Shown in pieces: positions 46,480 through 55,661 of a stretch of 64,000 bases of DNA. Positions within the stretch are counted from its first letter, which is position 1; each line of letters begins with the position of its first letter. The notes under the pieces were generated by a model, which was not told where the DNA came from, made no database searches, and saw nothing but the letters and a program-made list of their open reading frames with translations. Position numbers and translations under genes: made by a program. The DNA is from CAVRIA01 sp963721115 (lineage in GTDB: Bacteria; Desulfobacterota; Binatia; HRBIN30; CADEER01), in NCBI GenBank assembly GCA_963721115.1, contig CAVRIA010000006.1:930001-994000 (forward strand). Direction: 5' to 3'.

Positions 46480-47760
46480 ATGCCGACCGTACTGGTAGTG
46501 GACGACGAGAGCGAGATCCGCGCTTCCCTGCGCGGCGTGCTGAACGACGAGGGCTTGCGTGTTCTCGAGGCGGAGAACGGCCGTAGCGCCCTGGATCTGG
46601 TACGGCGCGAGCGCCCCGACCTCGTTCTGCTCGATGTGTGGATGCCCGAGATCGACGGGATCGAGCTGTTGCACCTGTTGCGGGGAGAGCCGGGGCGTCC
46701 CGAGGTGGTGATGATCTCCGGGCACGGGAGCATCGAGACGGCCGTGCGCGCGACCAAGCTGGGAGCCTTCGACTTCATCGAGAAGCCCTTCTCGATCGAG
46801 GCGTTGCTGCACGTCGTGGAGCGCGCGCTCGAGCACCGCGCCGCCCTGACCGAAGCGGGCTCGGCGGAAGAGATGGCGATGCCCAGTGCGGGCGGCGCGA
46901 TCCGGGCAGCGGTTTCCGGCTCTTCGCGGCGACCCGAGCGAACGATCGGCCGCTCTGTCATCGGCAGCGGGCATGGTCTGCACACGGGGGTCAAGTCCGG
47001 TCTCATCCTGCACCCGCTTCCGCCGGGGCGCGGCGTCTTGTTCGCCAGCCTGTCCAGTGCGGCGGGCGTCCCGGCTCACCTCGACTACGTCGACTCGACC
47101 GGCTACGCCACGACCCTGCACGGACAGGGGATGACGGTCGCTACCGTGGAGCATCTCCTGGCGACGCTGCACGCTTTCGGCATCACCAACATCCTGATCA
47201 AGGTACAGGCGGAGGTCCCGGCCATGGACGGCTCGGCGGTCGAGTTCTGCCGGTTGCTGGAGAGCGCCGGGATCGAGGATCAGCCGGGCGAGGTCGAGGC
47301 GATCGCCATCGACCGGACACTGACCGCCGGGGGCGATGGCCAGGCGGGCGAGTCGATCACCATCGAGCCCGCGGATGACTTCAGCATCAGCTACACGCTG
47401 CTCTACCCGGAGCCGGTCGGCCGACAGGAGTACACATACGTCCACCGCGGTCCGGAGTCGTACAAGGAGGAGATCGCGCCGGCCCGGACCTTCGGCTTCG
47501 TCAAGGACATGAAGGCGATGGCGGCGATGGGGTTGGCGAGCGGCGGCCGCCTCGACAACTGCGTCCTCATCGACGACGAGAAGGTGGTGAATACCGCCCT
47601 GCGCTTTCCGGAGGAAATGGCTCGCCACAAGATCCTCGACATCATGGGCGATTTCTACTTGCTGGGGCGCCCCATCCAGGGCCGTATCATCGCCCGCATG
47701 ACCGGCCACGCGGACAACATCGCGCTGCTGCGCAAGGTTCGGGCCGAGATGATCGGTTGA
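46480..47760 (+). CDS. lpxC: Response-regulator receiver domain fused to LpxC deacetylase
   Basis: This 426-residue fusion has a complete receiver domain at 1-120, with acidic pocket D8-D9, phosphoacceptor D52, S80 and K102. A linker (about 121-153) leads to a full LpxC domain (about 154-426), the committed step of lipid A synthesis (UDP-3-O-acyl-GlcNAc deacetylation). Catalytic and zinc residues are conserved: E224-H225 (TVEHLLA), H383 and D387 (HKILDIMG), and H410 (TGHADN). It has no AAA+ or DNA-binding part. An NtrY-type kinase gene ends 10 bases upstream. Phosphorylation may therefore set lipid A synthesis directly. Confidence 0.93.
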   Translation: MPTVLVVDDESEIRASLRGVLNDEGLRVLEAENGRSALDLVRRERPDLVLLDVWMPEIDGIELLHLLRGEPGRPEVVMISGHGSIETAVRATKLGAFDFIEKPFSIEALLHVVERALEHRAALTEAGSAEEMAMPSAGGAIRAAVSGSSRRPERTIGRSVIGSGHGLHTGVKSGLILHPLPPGRGVLFASLSSAAGVPAHLDYVDSTGYATTLHGQGMTVATVEHLLATLHAFGITNILIKVQAEVPAMDGSAVEFCRLLESAGIEDQPGEVEAIAIDRTLTAGGDGQAGESITIEPADDFSISYTLLYPEPVGRQEYTYVHRGPESYKEEIAPARTFGFVKDMKAMAAMGLASGGRLDNCVLIDDEKVVNTALRFPEEMARHKILDIMGDFYLLGRPIQGRIIARMTGHADNIALLRKVRAEMIG

Positions 47761-47782
47761 CGGCGACTCGCGGTGCCGCGGG

Positions 47783-49051
47783 TCAGATGCGGTTGGCGAA
47801 GATCAGTGGGTCGATGCTGAAGGCCGCTCCGAGGGCTCGCGCCGCCCGCCGCGCTGAAGCGCGCGATGCGAAGTTGCGCACCGTCACCCGGTACATCGTG
47901 CGCTGGCCGGCTCGCGAGCGCTCGACGGCCGCGGTGTAGCCGCGCTCGGTCACCTGTTGCCGCAGTCGAACGGCGCGGGAACGCGTGGCGAACGAGGCCA
48001 GGCGAATGTGGTATCGGAACTTCTTGTCGGCGCGGACGTCCGCTGCGGAACCCTGCTCCTCCGGAGCAGCGGCCTCTTTCCCGCCGGAACGCCACGCCTG
48101 CGATCCGTCCTCCGGTTCTGCCTGTGCTGTCGCCTCCGTCCGGTCTTCTGGGCCCGGTTCGTTCGACACGGCGACCGGGGCGCTCGGCGCCTCGGCGGAA
48201 GCCTGCTGGACGGCGGCCTCGGCGGGCCATGCCGCGGGCGGCAGCGTCAGGCCGTAGTCGAGGAGATGATCCAGGTCTCCCCACAGATCGTTCGAGCCCA
48301 GCATCGCGACGATGATCTCGTGCCCCCCCGACGACGCGGCGCCGACGAAACACTTGCGCGCTGCGCGCGTCCATCCGGTCTTCCCGATCACGTGCATGTC
48401 CTGGCGGGACAGGAATCGGTTTCTGGTGTGGAGGTGGATTCTTCGCGTCGAGCCGCGCGGGTGAATGATCGTGGAGTCCGTGTTGAGGACCTGCCGCAGG
48501 TGAGGGGAGCGCAGAACTTCCTGCATGATCCTGGCGAGGTCGTACGCGCTGGAGTAGTGGCCCTTGGCGGGCAGTCCGTTGGGATTGACGAAATGCGAAT
48601 CCGCCGCCCCGACGGAGCGAGCCGCAGCGTTCATTTGTCTCGCAAACTCCGGGACCGATCCGGCGATCCCCTCGGCCAAGGCGACGCTGGCGTCGTTGGC
48701 GGAGTTCAGGAGGATGGCGTAGAGGAGATCGCGGTTGCTCATCTCCCAGCCCGCCTTCAGATAGATCTTGGACGGCTGCATCGAGCTCGCGTAGCGGCTG
48801 ACTCGGACCGTGCGGTCCAGCGCGCCGCTGCGTTCGGCCACCAGAGCGCTGAGGATCTTCGTCGTGCTCGCCGGGGGAAGCCGCAGATGCGGATTCCGGG
48901 CGAACAGCACCTGTCCGCTCTGGTTGTCGATGAGGATCGCGGCCTTCGCCGTGACCCTGCCCAGCTCCCGGACCGGCGCCGCGTTCACCAGGCCGGCCCA
49001 GGTCAGGGAGAACAACAGAACGGCTAGCCTCAGTGCTCTTCGATCATGCAT
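47783..49051 (-). CDS. D-alanyl-D-alanine carboxypeptidase with SPOR domain
   Basis: This is a 422-residue penicillin-binding protein of the S11 family. A signal peptide (about 1-25) precedes catalytic motifs S62-TT-K65, SAN and KTGWT. The middle is Pro/Ala/Glu-rich, and the C-terminus is a SPOR domain (YHIRLASFATRSRAVRLRQQ, then MYRVTVRNFASRASARR) that binds denuded glycan at the septum. It trims peptidoglycan peptides. It is convergent with the LpxC gene, 22 bases apart. The ATG at 49051 has a GAGGTGG ribosome site. Confidence 0.9.
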   Translation of the reverse strand: MHDRRALRLAVLLFSLTWAGLVNAAPVRELGRVTAKAAILIDNQSGQVLFARNPHLRLPPASTTKILSALVAERSGALDRTVRVSRYASSMQPSKIYLKAGWEMSNRDLLYAILLNSANDASVALAEGIAGSVPEFARQMNAAARSVGAADSHFVNPNGLPAKGHYSSAYDLARIMQEVLRSPHLRQVLNTDSTIIHPRGSTRRIHLHTRNRFLSRQDMHVIGKTGWTRAARKCFVGAASSGGHEIIVAMLGSNDLWGDLDHLLDYGLTLPPAAWPAEAAVQQASAEAPSAPVAVSNEPGPEDRTEATAQAEPEDGSQAWRSGGKEAAAPEEQGSAADVRADKKFRYHIRLASFATRSRAVRLRQQVTERGYTAAVERSRAGQRTMYRVTVRNFASRASARRAARALGAAFSIDPLIFANRI

Positions 49052-49157
49052 CAGCCACCTCATCCACCACAGGCAAGGTCCAGATCTAACTACGCGTACT
49101 TTCAGCCAAATAGGGCAGCCTGTCAATCGGAAATCGGGTCCGGGGAGGGGAAAATCG

Positions 49158-49487
49158 TCAGCGCACCGGCGATCCGGGGCCGACGTGAGCCTGCGGGCCG
49201 ACCAGAGCCAGGTGCCCGTCGGGGTCGGTGGCGGCTAGGACCATGCCCTGACTCTGCACCCCGCGCAGGGTTGCCGGAGCGAGGTTGGCGACGACCACCA
49301 CTTGCTTTCCCGGCAGATCCTGGACCTCGTAGTGGGCGCGGATGCCGGCGACGAGCTGGCGCTGTTCTCCGCCCAGATCGACGGTCAGAACGAGCAGTCG
49401 GTCGGCTTGCGGGTGCGGCTGCGCCGCGGTGATCGTCGCGACGCGGAGATCGAGGCGGCGGAAATCGTCGATGGTGATGGTTTCCAT
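49158..49487 (-). CDS. tRNA-binding domain protein (MetRS beta / CsaA-like)
   Basis: This 109-residue single OB-fold domain matches the tRNA-binding module found at the end of methionyl-tRNA synthetase or as free CsaA/Arc1p-like proteins. Landmarks are DLRVATITAAQPHPQADRLL, QLVAGIRAHYEV and VVANLAPATLRGVQSQGM. It may assist MetG in trans or act as a chaperone. The start at 49487 opens the conserved domain. An ATG 18 bases upstream is possible. Confidence 0.85.
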   Translation of the reverse strand: METITIDDFRRLDLRVATITAAQPHPQADRLLVLTVDLGGEQRQLVAGIRAHYEVQDLPGKQVVVVANLAPATLRGVQSQGMVLAATDPDGHLALVGPQAHVGPGSPVR

Positions 49488-49625
49488 GCGACGAGCATGT
49501 AGCACGAGCGCGAGCCGCGCCCAACGAAGTCGCGCGTTCGTGCCGGGGCGGGGAGGGCGCTTTCGCTCCGCGGCCGGCTCGATTGCCGGCAGCCGCTCTT
49601 TGCCCTATGGTGCTGTCCCTTCGAC

Positions 49626-50993
49626 ATGGCCGACGACAGCGCGCGCAAGCTTCCCCCGCACAGCACCGAGGCGGAGGAGTCCGTCATCGGCGGCGTGCTG
49701 CTCGACAACACGGCTCTCGATCGCGCGCTCGAGATCCTCATCCCGGAGGACTTCTACCGCGAGGTGCATCGCAAGATCATGCGGGCGATCTTGAGCCTCA
49801 GCGAACGCCACGAGCCGGTCGACCTGGTGACGCTGGCGGACGCCCTGCGGAGCCGAAACGAGCTGCAGGACGTCGGAGGGGCGGCCTACCTGGCCGAGCT
49901 CGCGGAACGTGTGCCGACGGCGGCGAACGTCGGCTACTACGCCCGCATCGTCAAGGACCGGGCGATCCTGCGCACTCTCATGCAGACAACCACCGAGATC
50001 GCCTCGCGCTGCTACGAGCCCCAGGCGGACGTCGAGAAATTTCTCGACGAGGCCGAGCACAGCATCTTCGAAATCTCCGAGCGCAAGACCCGCCCGTCCT
50101 TCGCGCGGTTGCGCGACATCGTCATCGAGTCGATGAAGGCGGTCGAGCAGCTCTACGAACGGAAGGAGCTGGTCACCGGCGTTCCCACCGGATACGTCGA
50201 CCTCGACAAGAAGACCGCCGGCCTGCAGCCCGGGGATCTCGTCATCATCGCCGGGCGTCCGAGCATGGGGAAGACCGCCTTGGCGCTCAACATCGCGCAG
50301 CACGCTGCGATGGAGGCCGGCACGGGGACGGCGGTCTTTTCCCTGGAGATGTCGAAAGAGCAGCTCGTGTTCCGGCTGCTCTGCTCCGAGGCGCGAGTCG
50401 ATCAGTCGAAGGTGAGGGCGGGGTACGCCGGAGAGCGCGACTACCCCAAGCTGGCGATCGCCGCCGAGCGCCTGTCGGAGGCGCCGATCTACATCGACGA
50501 CACGCCGGCCCTGAGCGTGCTCGAGCTGCGCGCCAAGGCGCGACGCCTGAAACGCGAGCGCGAGGCGAACCTCGGGCTGGTCATCGTCGACTATCTCCAG
50601 CTGATGCGCGGCTCGTCCACAGAGAGCCGTGAGCAGGAGATCTCGAGCATCTCCCGTTCTCTCAAGGCGCTCGCAAAGGAGATCAGCGTTCCGGTCATCG
50701 CGCTTTCGCAGCTCAATCGCCAGGTCGAGCAGCGGGCGGACAAGAAGCCGGTGATGGCCGATCTGCGTGAATCAGGGGCGATCGAGCAGGACGCCGACGT
50801 GATCATGTTCCTCTATCGGGCCTATGTGTACGATCCCAAGAACGCGGACGAGCGCGACGCCGAGGTCATCATCTCCAAGCAGCGCAACGGGCCGATCGGC
50901 TCGGTGCCGCTGACCTTCTTCGCCGAGTACACGCGGTTCGAGAATCGCACCGCGGAAGAGGTCAGCTTCGGCGACGAGCTCGACGAGCTCTGA
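49626..50993 (+). CDS. dnaB: Replicative DNA helicase DnaB
   Basis: The protein has 455 residues. The N-terminal domain (PPHSTEAEESVIGGVLLDN) leads to the RecA-like helicase core with Walker A GRPSMGKT, VIVDYLQLM (Walker B) and the H4 motif ALSQLNRQVE...DLRESGAIEQDADV. This is the ring helicase of the replisome. Its 3' end overlaps the convergent thiE gene by 32 bases. Confidence 0.96.
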   Translation: MADDSARKLPPHSTEAEESVIGGVLLDNTALDRALEILIPEDFYREVHRKIMRAILSLSERHEPVDLVTLADALRSRNELQDVGGAAYLAELAERVPTAANVGYYARIVKDRAILRTLMQTTTEIASRCYEPQADVEKFLDEAEHSIFEISERKTRPSFARLRDIVIESMKAVEQLYERKELVTGVPTGYVDLDKKTAGLQPGDLVIIAGRPSMGKTALALNIAQHAAMEAGTGTAVFSLEMSKEQLVFRLLCSEARVDQSKVRAGYAGERDYPKLAIAAERLSEAPIYIDDTPALSVLELRAKARRLKREREANLGLVIVDYLQLMRGSSTESREQEISSISRSLKALAKEISVPVIALSQLNRQVEQRADKKPVMADLRESGAIEQDADVIMFLYRAYVYDPKNADERDAEVIISKQRNGPIGSVPLTFFAEYTRFENRTAEEVSFGDELDEL

Positions 50994-51660
50994 GGGTCTG
51001 CCCCGGGGCGGCGCCGGTCATTGCTGCCGCCGCGTCGCGCAGCAGCTCCCGCGTCGTCTCCGTGGGGTCGGCGCCGGAGGCGATGGCGCCGATGATGGCG
51101 ACTGCATCCGCTCCGGCTCGAAGAACGTCCGCGAGGTTGTCGCGTGTAATGCCGCCGATGGCGACCAGCGGCAGCGAGCAGAGCTGTCGTGCCCGTCGCA
51201 GCCCGTCCAGGCCCTGCACCGGGTCGGGGTTGGCCTTGCTGCGCGTCGGGAAGATCGGGCCGAAGGCCAGGTAGTCGACGGCACCGGATCGCCCGGCTTG
51301 TTCGACCTGGCCGGGGTCGTGCGTCGAGAACCCGATGATCGCGCTCTCGCCGAGGATGCGTCGCGCCTCGTGGGGGGGCAGATCCTCCTGGCCGAGATGC
51401 ACGCCGGCGGCGCCGATCAGGGCCGCGATATCGGCCCGGTCATTGACGACCAGTGGGACGCTTCGGCGATCGGCGACTGTTTTGACGGCGCGAGCCGCGT
51501 CGACGAAGCGACCTGTCGGCGCGTCCTTCATGCGCAGCTGCAGCAGGCCGGCGCCGGCGGCCAGCACCGCGTCGGCCAAGTCTACGGCATCGCCCTGCGC
51601 GCGAGCAGCCGGGTCGACGATGGGGTAGATCGGGGTCGGGAAACGAAAGGGATACGTCAC
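50962..51660 (-). CDS. thiE: Thiamine-phosphate synthase ThiE
   Basis: The enzyme couples HMP-pyrophosphate with thiazole phosphate. The 232-residue TIM barrel has QLRMKDAPTG, VPLVVNDRADIA, GVHLGQEDLPP, YLAFGPIFPTRSK and VAIGGITRDN. The GTG start overlaps the ntrC stop (GTGA), so it is coupled to the two-component genes, an unusual partner set. The Arg-rich tail extends into the dnaB 3' end. Confidence 0.92.
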   Translation of the reverse strand: MTYPFRFPTPIYPIVDPAARAQGDAVDLADAVLAAGAGLLQLRMKDAPTGRFVDAARAVKTVADRRSVPLVVNDRADIAALIGAAGVHLGQEDLPPHEARRILGESAIIGFSTHDPGQVEQAGRSGAVDYLAFGPIFPTRSKANPDPVQGLDGLRRARQLCSLPLVAIGGITRDNLADVLRAGADAVAIIGAIASGADPTETTRELLRDAAAAMTGAAPGQTLRARRARRRS

Positions 51661-53117
51661 AGCTGGTCGGCCACGACTGCCGATCGGCGAGGGGTGATCT
51701 TCAACGTCGCAATCTTCTTGCGCAACGTGTTGCGGTTGATGCCCAAGATGGCTGCGGCCTGTAGTTGGTTCCCGTTCGTGCGTTCCAGGGTGAGCTCGAT
51801 CAGCGGGCGCTCGATGCGCTCGATGATCAGGGAGTACAAGTCGGACGGCTCCACGTCTCCCGTCTGCCGGAAGTACTCGCGCAGCTTGAGGCGTACGATC
51901 TCCTCGAGGGACATGTCTCCGTACATCGGGGGTGGCGGTTCCTGCGTCGCCAGGGCCAGATCGCGGGGCATCAAGGTCGGTCCCGCCGCCAGCACCGCCG
52001 CCCGAACCAGCGTGTTCTCCAGCTCGCGCACGTTGCCGGGCCAATCGTGTCGAACGAGCAGGTCGCGCGCCTCGGTCGAAAGCCCGGTGATCGACGTTCC
52101 CATCTCGCTGTTGATCTTCTGCAGAAAAAAGCTGACGAGCTCCTGGATGTCACCGCGCCGCTCGCGCAGGGGAGGGACGAAGAAGGGGACCACCTTGAGC
52201 CGGAAGTAGAGATCCTCGCGGAAGCGCTGCTGCTTTACGGCGCGCTCGAGAGGCTGGTTGGTCGCGGCGATGATCCGGCAGTCCACCTTGATCACCTCGC
52301 GGCCGCCGAGCCTGGTCACCTCCCGCTCCTGCAGGACGCGCAGTAGCTTCGCCTGCAGCTCCAGGGGCATGTCGCCGACCTCGTCGAGGAGTAGCGTTCC
52401 GCCCTGCGCGATCTCGAACTTTCCCGGCCGCTGTTCCGTGGCTCCGGTGAAGGCACCGCGTTCGTGTCCGAACAGCTCGCTCTCCAGCAGCTCGCGCGGA
52501 ATCGCAGAGCAATTCAGGGCAATGAACGGACCGCTCCAGCGGCTGGAGTGATAGTGGATCACCTTGGCGATCAGCTCCTTGCCGGTTCCGCTCTCGCCCT
52601 GGATCAACACTGTCGCGTCGGTCGCCGCCACGCGGCCGATCGTCTTGTAGATCTCCTGCATGGCGGGGCTGTTTCCGACGATCGCCACCCCCAGCTCGAA
52701 ACGGCCGCGCAGCTCTCGCTCCAAGCGATGCATGTCGGTCGACATCCGCGACATCTCCAACGCCCGGCCGGCGAGTGAGCGCACTTCGTCGATGTTGAAG
52801 GGCTTGGTGATGTAGTCGTAGGCGCCGCGCTTCATCGCCTCGATGGCATTGTCCATCGTGTTCTGCGCCGTGATGATGATGATCGGCGCCGCGATACCCG
52901 ATTCGCGCGCGCTGGCGAGAACCGACAGCCCGTCGATGTCGGGCATGCGCAGGTCGACGAAGGCGAGGTCGACTCCCGCCTTGAGCATCTGAAGCGCCTC
53001 GTTTCCCCCGCAGGCCTGGACGACGGTGTGCCCGACTTCCTCCAGGGCCTTCGCCAGGACCCAGCGAATCGACTGCTCGTCGTCGGCGACGAGGATCTTG
53101 CCTTTCGGCGATTCCAT
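51657..53117 (-). CDS. ntrC: NtrC-family sigma-54-dependent response regulator
   Basis: The protein has 486 residues. A receiver domain (phosphoacceptor D55 in FVDLRMPD) is followed by a sigma-54 AAA+ domain with Walker A GESGTGKE and the GAFTGA loop that contacts sigma-54, then a Fis-type helix-turn-helix (QLQAAAILGINRNTLRKKI). It is probably the nitrogen regulator NtrC/GlnG. The ntrB-like gene ends 1 base upstream and thiE overlaps its end. Confidence 0.93.
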   Translation of the reverse strand: MESPKGKILVADDEQSIRWVLAKALEEVGHTVVQACGGNEALQMLKAGVDLAFVDLRMPDIDGLSVLASARESGIAAPIIIITAQNTMDNAIEAMKRGAYDYITKPFNIDEVRSLAGRALEMSRMSTDMHRLERELRGRFELGVAIVGNSPAMQEIYKTIGRVAATDATVLIQGESGTGKELIAKVIHYHSSRWSGPFIALNCSAIPRELLESELFGHERGAFTGATEQRPGKFEIAQGGTLLLDEVGDMPLELQAKLLRVLQEREVTRLGGREVIKVDCRIIAATNQPLERAVKQQRFREDLYFRLKVVPFFVPPLRERRGDIQELVSFFLQKINSEMGTSITGLSTEARDLLVRHDWPGNVRELENTLVRAAVLAAGPTLMPRDLALATQEPPPPMYGDMSLEEIVRLKLREYFRQTGDVEPSDLYSLIIERIERPLIELTLERTNGNQLQAAAILGINRNTLRKKIATLKITPRRSAVVADQL

Positions 53118-53118
53118 C

Positions 53119-54249
53119 TCAGAACGACTTGACCGGTAGGCTGACGGTGAAGATCGTGCCGCCCGGGGGATTGGGGGCGGCGCGCAGGATGCCGCCGTGC
53201 TCGGCGACGATGCGGTGCGAGATTGCCAGTCCGAGACCGGTTCCGCGCGGCTTGGTCGTGAAGAATGGCTCGAACACGCGGGCCGCGTCGCCCGGCTCGA
53301 TGCCGACCCCGCGATCGGCGAACTCCACGCGCAGGAAGGTGCTGTAACGGTTGTGGCTCCTGAGGATGTGGAAGTCGTTCTCCATGCGGGTGCTGATCGT
53401 GATCGTGTCGTCGGGCGGGCGGGCGGTAGCGTCGACGGTCATCGCGTCCATGGCATTCGTCAATAGGTTCAAGAAGACCTGACTCAACTGGCCGTCATCC
53501 CCCTGGATGTCCGGGAGACTCGGGTCGAACTCGCATCGTAGATGAATTTCGCGGCGCGTCAATTCTTCACCGAGGACCACGAGGACGTGTTGAATGACGC
53601 GGTGAATGTTCAGGGGAGCGAAGCGGGGCTTGGGAGGCGACCCGAGCGTGAGAAGGTCCTCGACGAGAGCGGACAGACGATCGACCTCGAGGGTGATGAC
53701 GCCGGTGTACTCGTTCAGCTTGGGGTCGCCGCCGAGGCGGGCGGCGAGCAGCTGGGCGGCTCCCTTGATACCGGCCAGCGGATTGCGCACCTCGTGGGCC
53801 AGGCCAGCGACCATCGTGCCGAGGCGGGCCAGGCTCTCGTTGCGGCGCGCCGACTCCTCTAGAGTCCGTTGGTAACTGAGGTCATGGATGACGAGCGCCG
53901 TGCCGAGCACGCGGTCGTTCTTTTCCCACAAGGGCAGACAGGTGAGCCGCACGGGCAGGGGATGTCCCCGCCGGAAGAGCTGTTCCTCGCTGCGCGACTC
54001 GCTCTGCCCCGTCTCCTGGACGCGCGCGGCCATTTCAGCCACCAGCGGTGTCCGCGCGAAGACCCGGCCGCAGGGCTGGTCGAGAACCCGTGCCTGCGGC
54101 TTGCCGATCAGCTCCTCGGCCGCCTGGTTGAGTAGGACGACGTACGTTCGGTCGTCCATGACGAAGACGGCATCGGTGAAGCCGGCGAGAACGTCCTCCC
54201 AGTGGATCGTCGTGCCGGTCGGGGAGGGGGGGCGTGGGCGTGGTTTCAT
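53119..54249 (-). CDS. ntrB: NtrB-type nitrogen sensor histidine kinase
   Basis: This 376-residue soluble kinase lacks membrane helices. An N-terminal PAS domain (VFVMDDRTYVVLLNQAAEELIG) is followed by the H-box LAHEVRNPLAGIKGAAQLL and ATPase motifs (NLLTNAMDAM, GVGIEP, GTGLGLAISH). The ATG at 54249 gives NtrB-like length. It forms an operon with the ntrC-like gene and thiE. GlnB-type partners are not in the window. Confidence 0.92.
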   Translation of the reverse strand: MKPRPRPPSPTGTTIHWEDVLAGFTDAVFVMDDRTYVVLLNQAAEELIGKPQARVLDQPCGRVFARTPLVAEMAARVQETGQSESRSEEQLFRRGHPLPVRLTCLPLWEKNDRVLGTALVIHDLSYQRTLEESARRNESLARLGTMVAGLAHEVRNPLAGIKGAAQLLAARLGGDPKLNEYTGVITLEVDRLSALVEDLLTLGSPPKPRFAPLNIHRVIQHVLVVLGEELTRREIHLRCEFDPSLPDIQGDDGQLSQVFLNLLTNAMDAMTVDATARPPDDTITISTRMENDFHILRSHNRYSTFLRVEFADRGVGIEPGDAARVFEPFFTTKPRGTGLGLAISHRIVAEHGGILRAAPNPPGGTIFTVSLPVKSF

Positions 54250-54373
54250 GGCGAAGCGGCTCAGTCGTCGATTAACACAAAGAACGGGGCCCGGGGAACG
54301 CACCCTCCGACCGAGAGGTCCGACCGCTCGTTGACAAGGGAAATGGGGTCGCATAGCTTCCCGCCCCGGCTCG

Positions 54374-55609
54374 ATGATCAGTGTCCGCGAAGCGCTCGAC
54401 CAAGTGCTGAGAGACCTGCCGCGGCTGGGGGGCGAACAGGTAGCCCTGCCCCGCGCCACCGGCCGAGTCCTCTCCGACGGGGTGTGTGCGGCGAGGGACG
54501 TGCCTCCCTTCCGCAACTCCGCGATGGACGGATACGCCGTCCGGGGCGCCGATGTCGGGGAGGCGAGCCCCGAGCGCCCGGTGCGGCTTCGAGTCCTCGA
54601 GACCGTCGGCGCGGGCGGCTTTCCGAGCTGCTCGGTGGAGCCGGGCACGGCGACGAAGATCATGACGGGTGCGCCGATGCCGGACGGAGCCGATACCGTG
54701 GTCCGCGTCGAGGACACCAGGGATGCGGACGGGACCGTGGAAATCAGCGCCGCAGCGAGGCGGGGGGCGAACGTCCGCCACGCCGGGGAAGATGTACGCG
54801 CCGGCGAGGTGGTGCTCGATCGCGGTCGGCGGCTGCGACCCGCGGACATCGGACTGCTGGCGTCGATCGGCGTGACGGCGATTCGGGTCTCGTGCCGGCC
54901 GCGCGTGGCGATTCTGGCGACGGGCGACGAGCTGGTCGACGCCGGTCAGCCGCTCGGTCGCGGGCAGATCGTCAACAGCAACGCCTATGCGCTGGCGGCC
55001 GCCGTTGAGGAGGCGGGGGGCGTCCCGGTGATGGCCGGTATCGTGCGCGACCGGCCCGAGCTGATCCGCACCGCCTTCGAAGAAGCTTTTCGCGCCGATG
55101 TCGTGCTGTCGACCGGGGGCGTCTCGGTGGGGAGCTTCGACTACGTTCGGTCGATCCTGCGTGAGCTGCGAGTGGAGGAACGCTTTTGGCAGGTCGCGCA
55201 ACGGCCGGGCAAGCCGTTGACCTTCGGTGTCCGCGATCAGACGCCGGTCTTCGGGCTGCCCGGCAACCCCGTCTCGAGCATGGTCTGCTTCTACGTTTAC
55301 GTGATGCCGGCCTTGCGGATGATGATGGGACTGGAACGGGTTCATCTTCCGACGACTTCGGCCACCATGGCGGAAGCGCTCCCGAAGGCGCCCGGTCTGA
55401 CCGAGTTCATCCGCTGCCGGCTCGATGGGCCGCCCGACGATCTCCGGGCTCGATCGACCGGCACGCAGAGCTCTGGTGTGTTGCGGTCCCTCTCCCTCGG
55501 CGACGGCTTGATCGTCGCGCCGGCACAGATCGCTCTTCTCGAGGAGGGCTCGCGCGTTCGGGTTGCGTTGCTGAGGTCGGACGAGGCGAGCGCGCAGGCG
55601 CCGCTGTGA
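54374..55609 (+). CDS. moeA: Molybdopterin molybdenumtransferase MoeA
   Basis: The 411-residue protein inserts molybdenum into molybdopterin. The conserved motifs are RDVPPFRNSAMDGYAVR, KIMTGAPMPDGAD, VAILATGDELV, NSNAYALAA, STGGVSVGSFDYV and FGLPGNPVSSMV. It is divergent from ntrB, with a 124-base gap for both promoters. The presence of moeA implies molybdoenzymes elsewhere in the genome; none is in this window. Confidence 0.95.
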   Translation: MISVREALDQVLRDLPRLGGEQVALPRATGRVLSDGVCAARDVPPFRNSAMDGYAVRGADVGEASPERPVRLRVLETVGAGGFPSCSVEPGTATKIMTGAPMPDGADTVVRVEDTRDADGTVEISAAARRGANVRHAGEDVRAGEVVLDRGRRLRPADIGLLASIGVTAIRVSCRPRVAILATGDELVDAGQPLGRGQIVNSNAYALAAAVEEAGGVPVMAGIVRDRPELIRTAFEEAFRADVVLSTGGVSVGSFDYVRSILRELRVEERFWQVAQRPGKPLTFGVRDQTPVFGLPGNPVSSMVCFYVYVMPALRMMMGLERVHLPTTSATMAEALPKAPGLTEFIRCRLDGPPDDLRARSTGTQSSGVLRSLSLGDGLIVAPAQIALLEEGSRVRVALLRSDEASAQAPL

Positions 55610-55661
55610 AGCGCGGCGCGCGCGACCGGCGCGGACTCCGGGAGCGGGGAGGGACGCAGCG

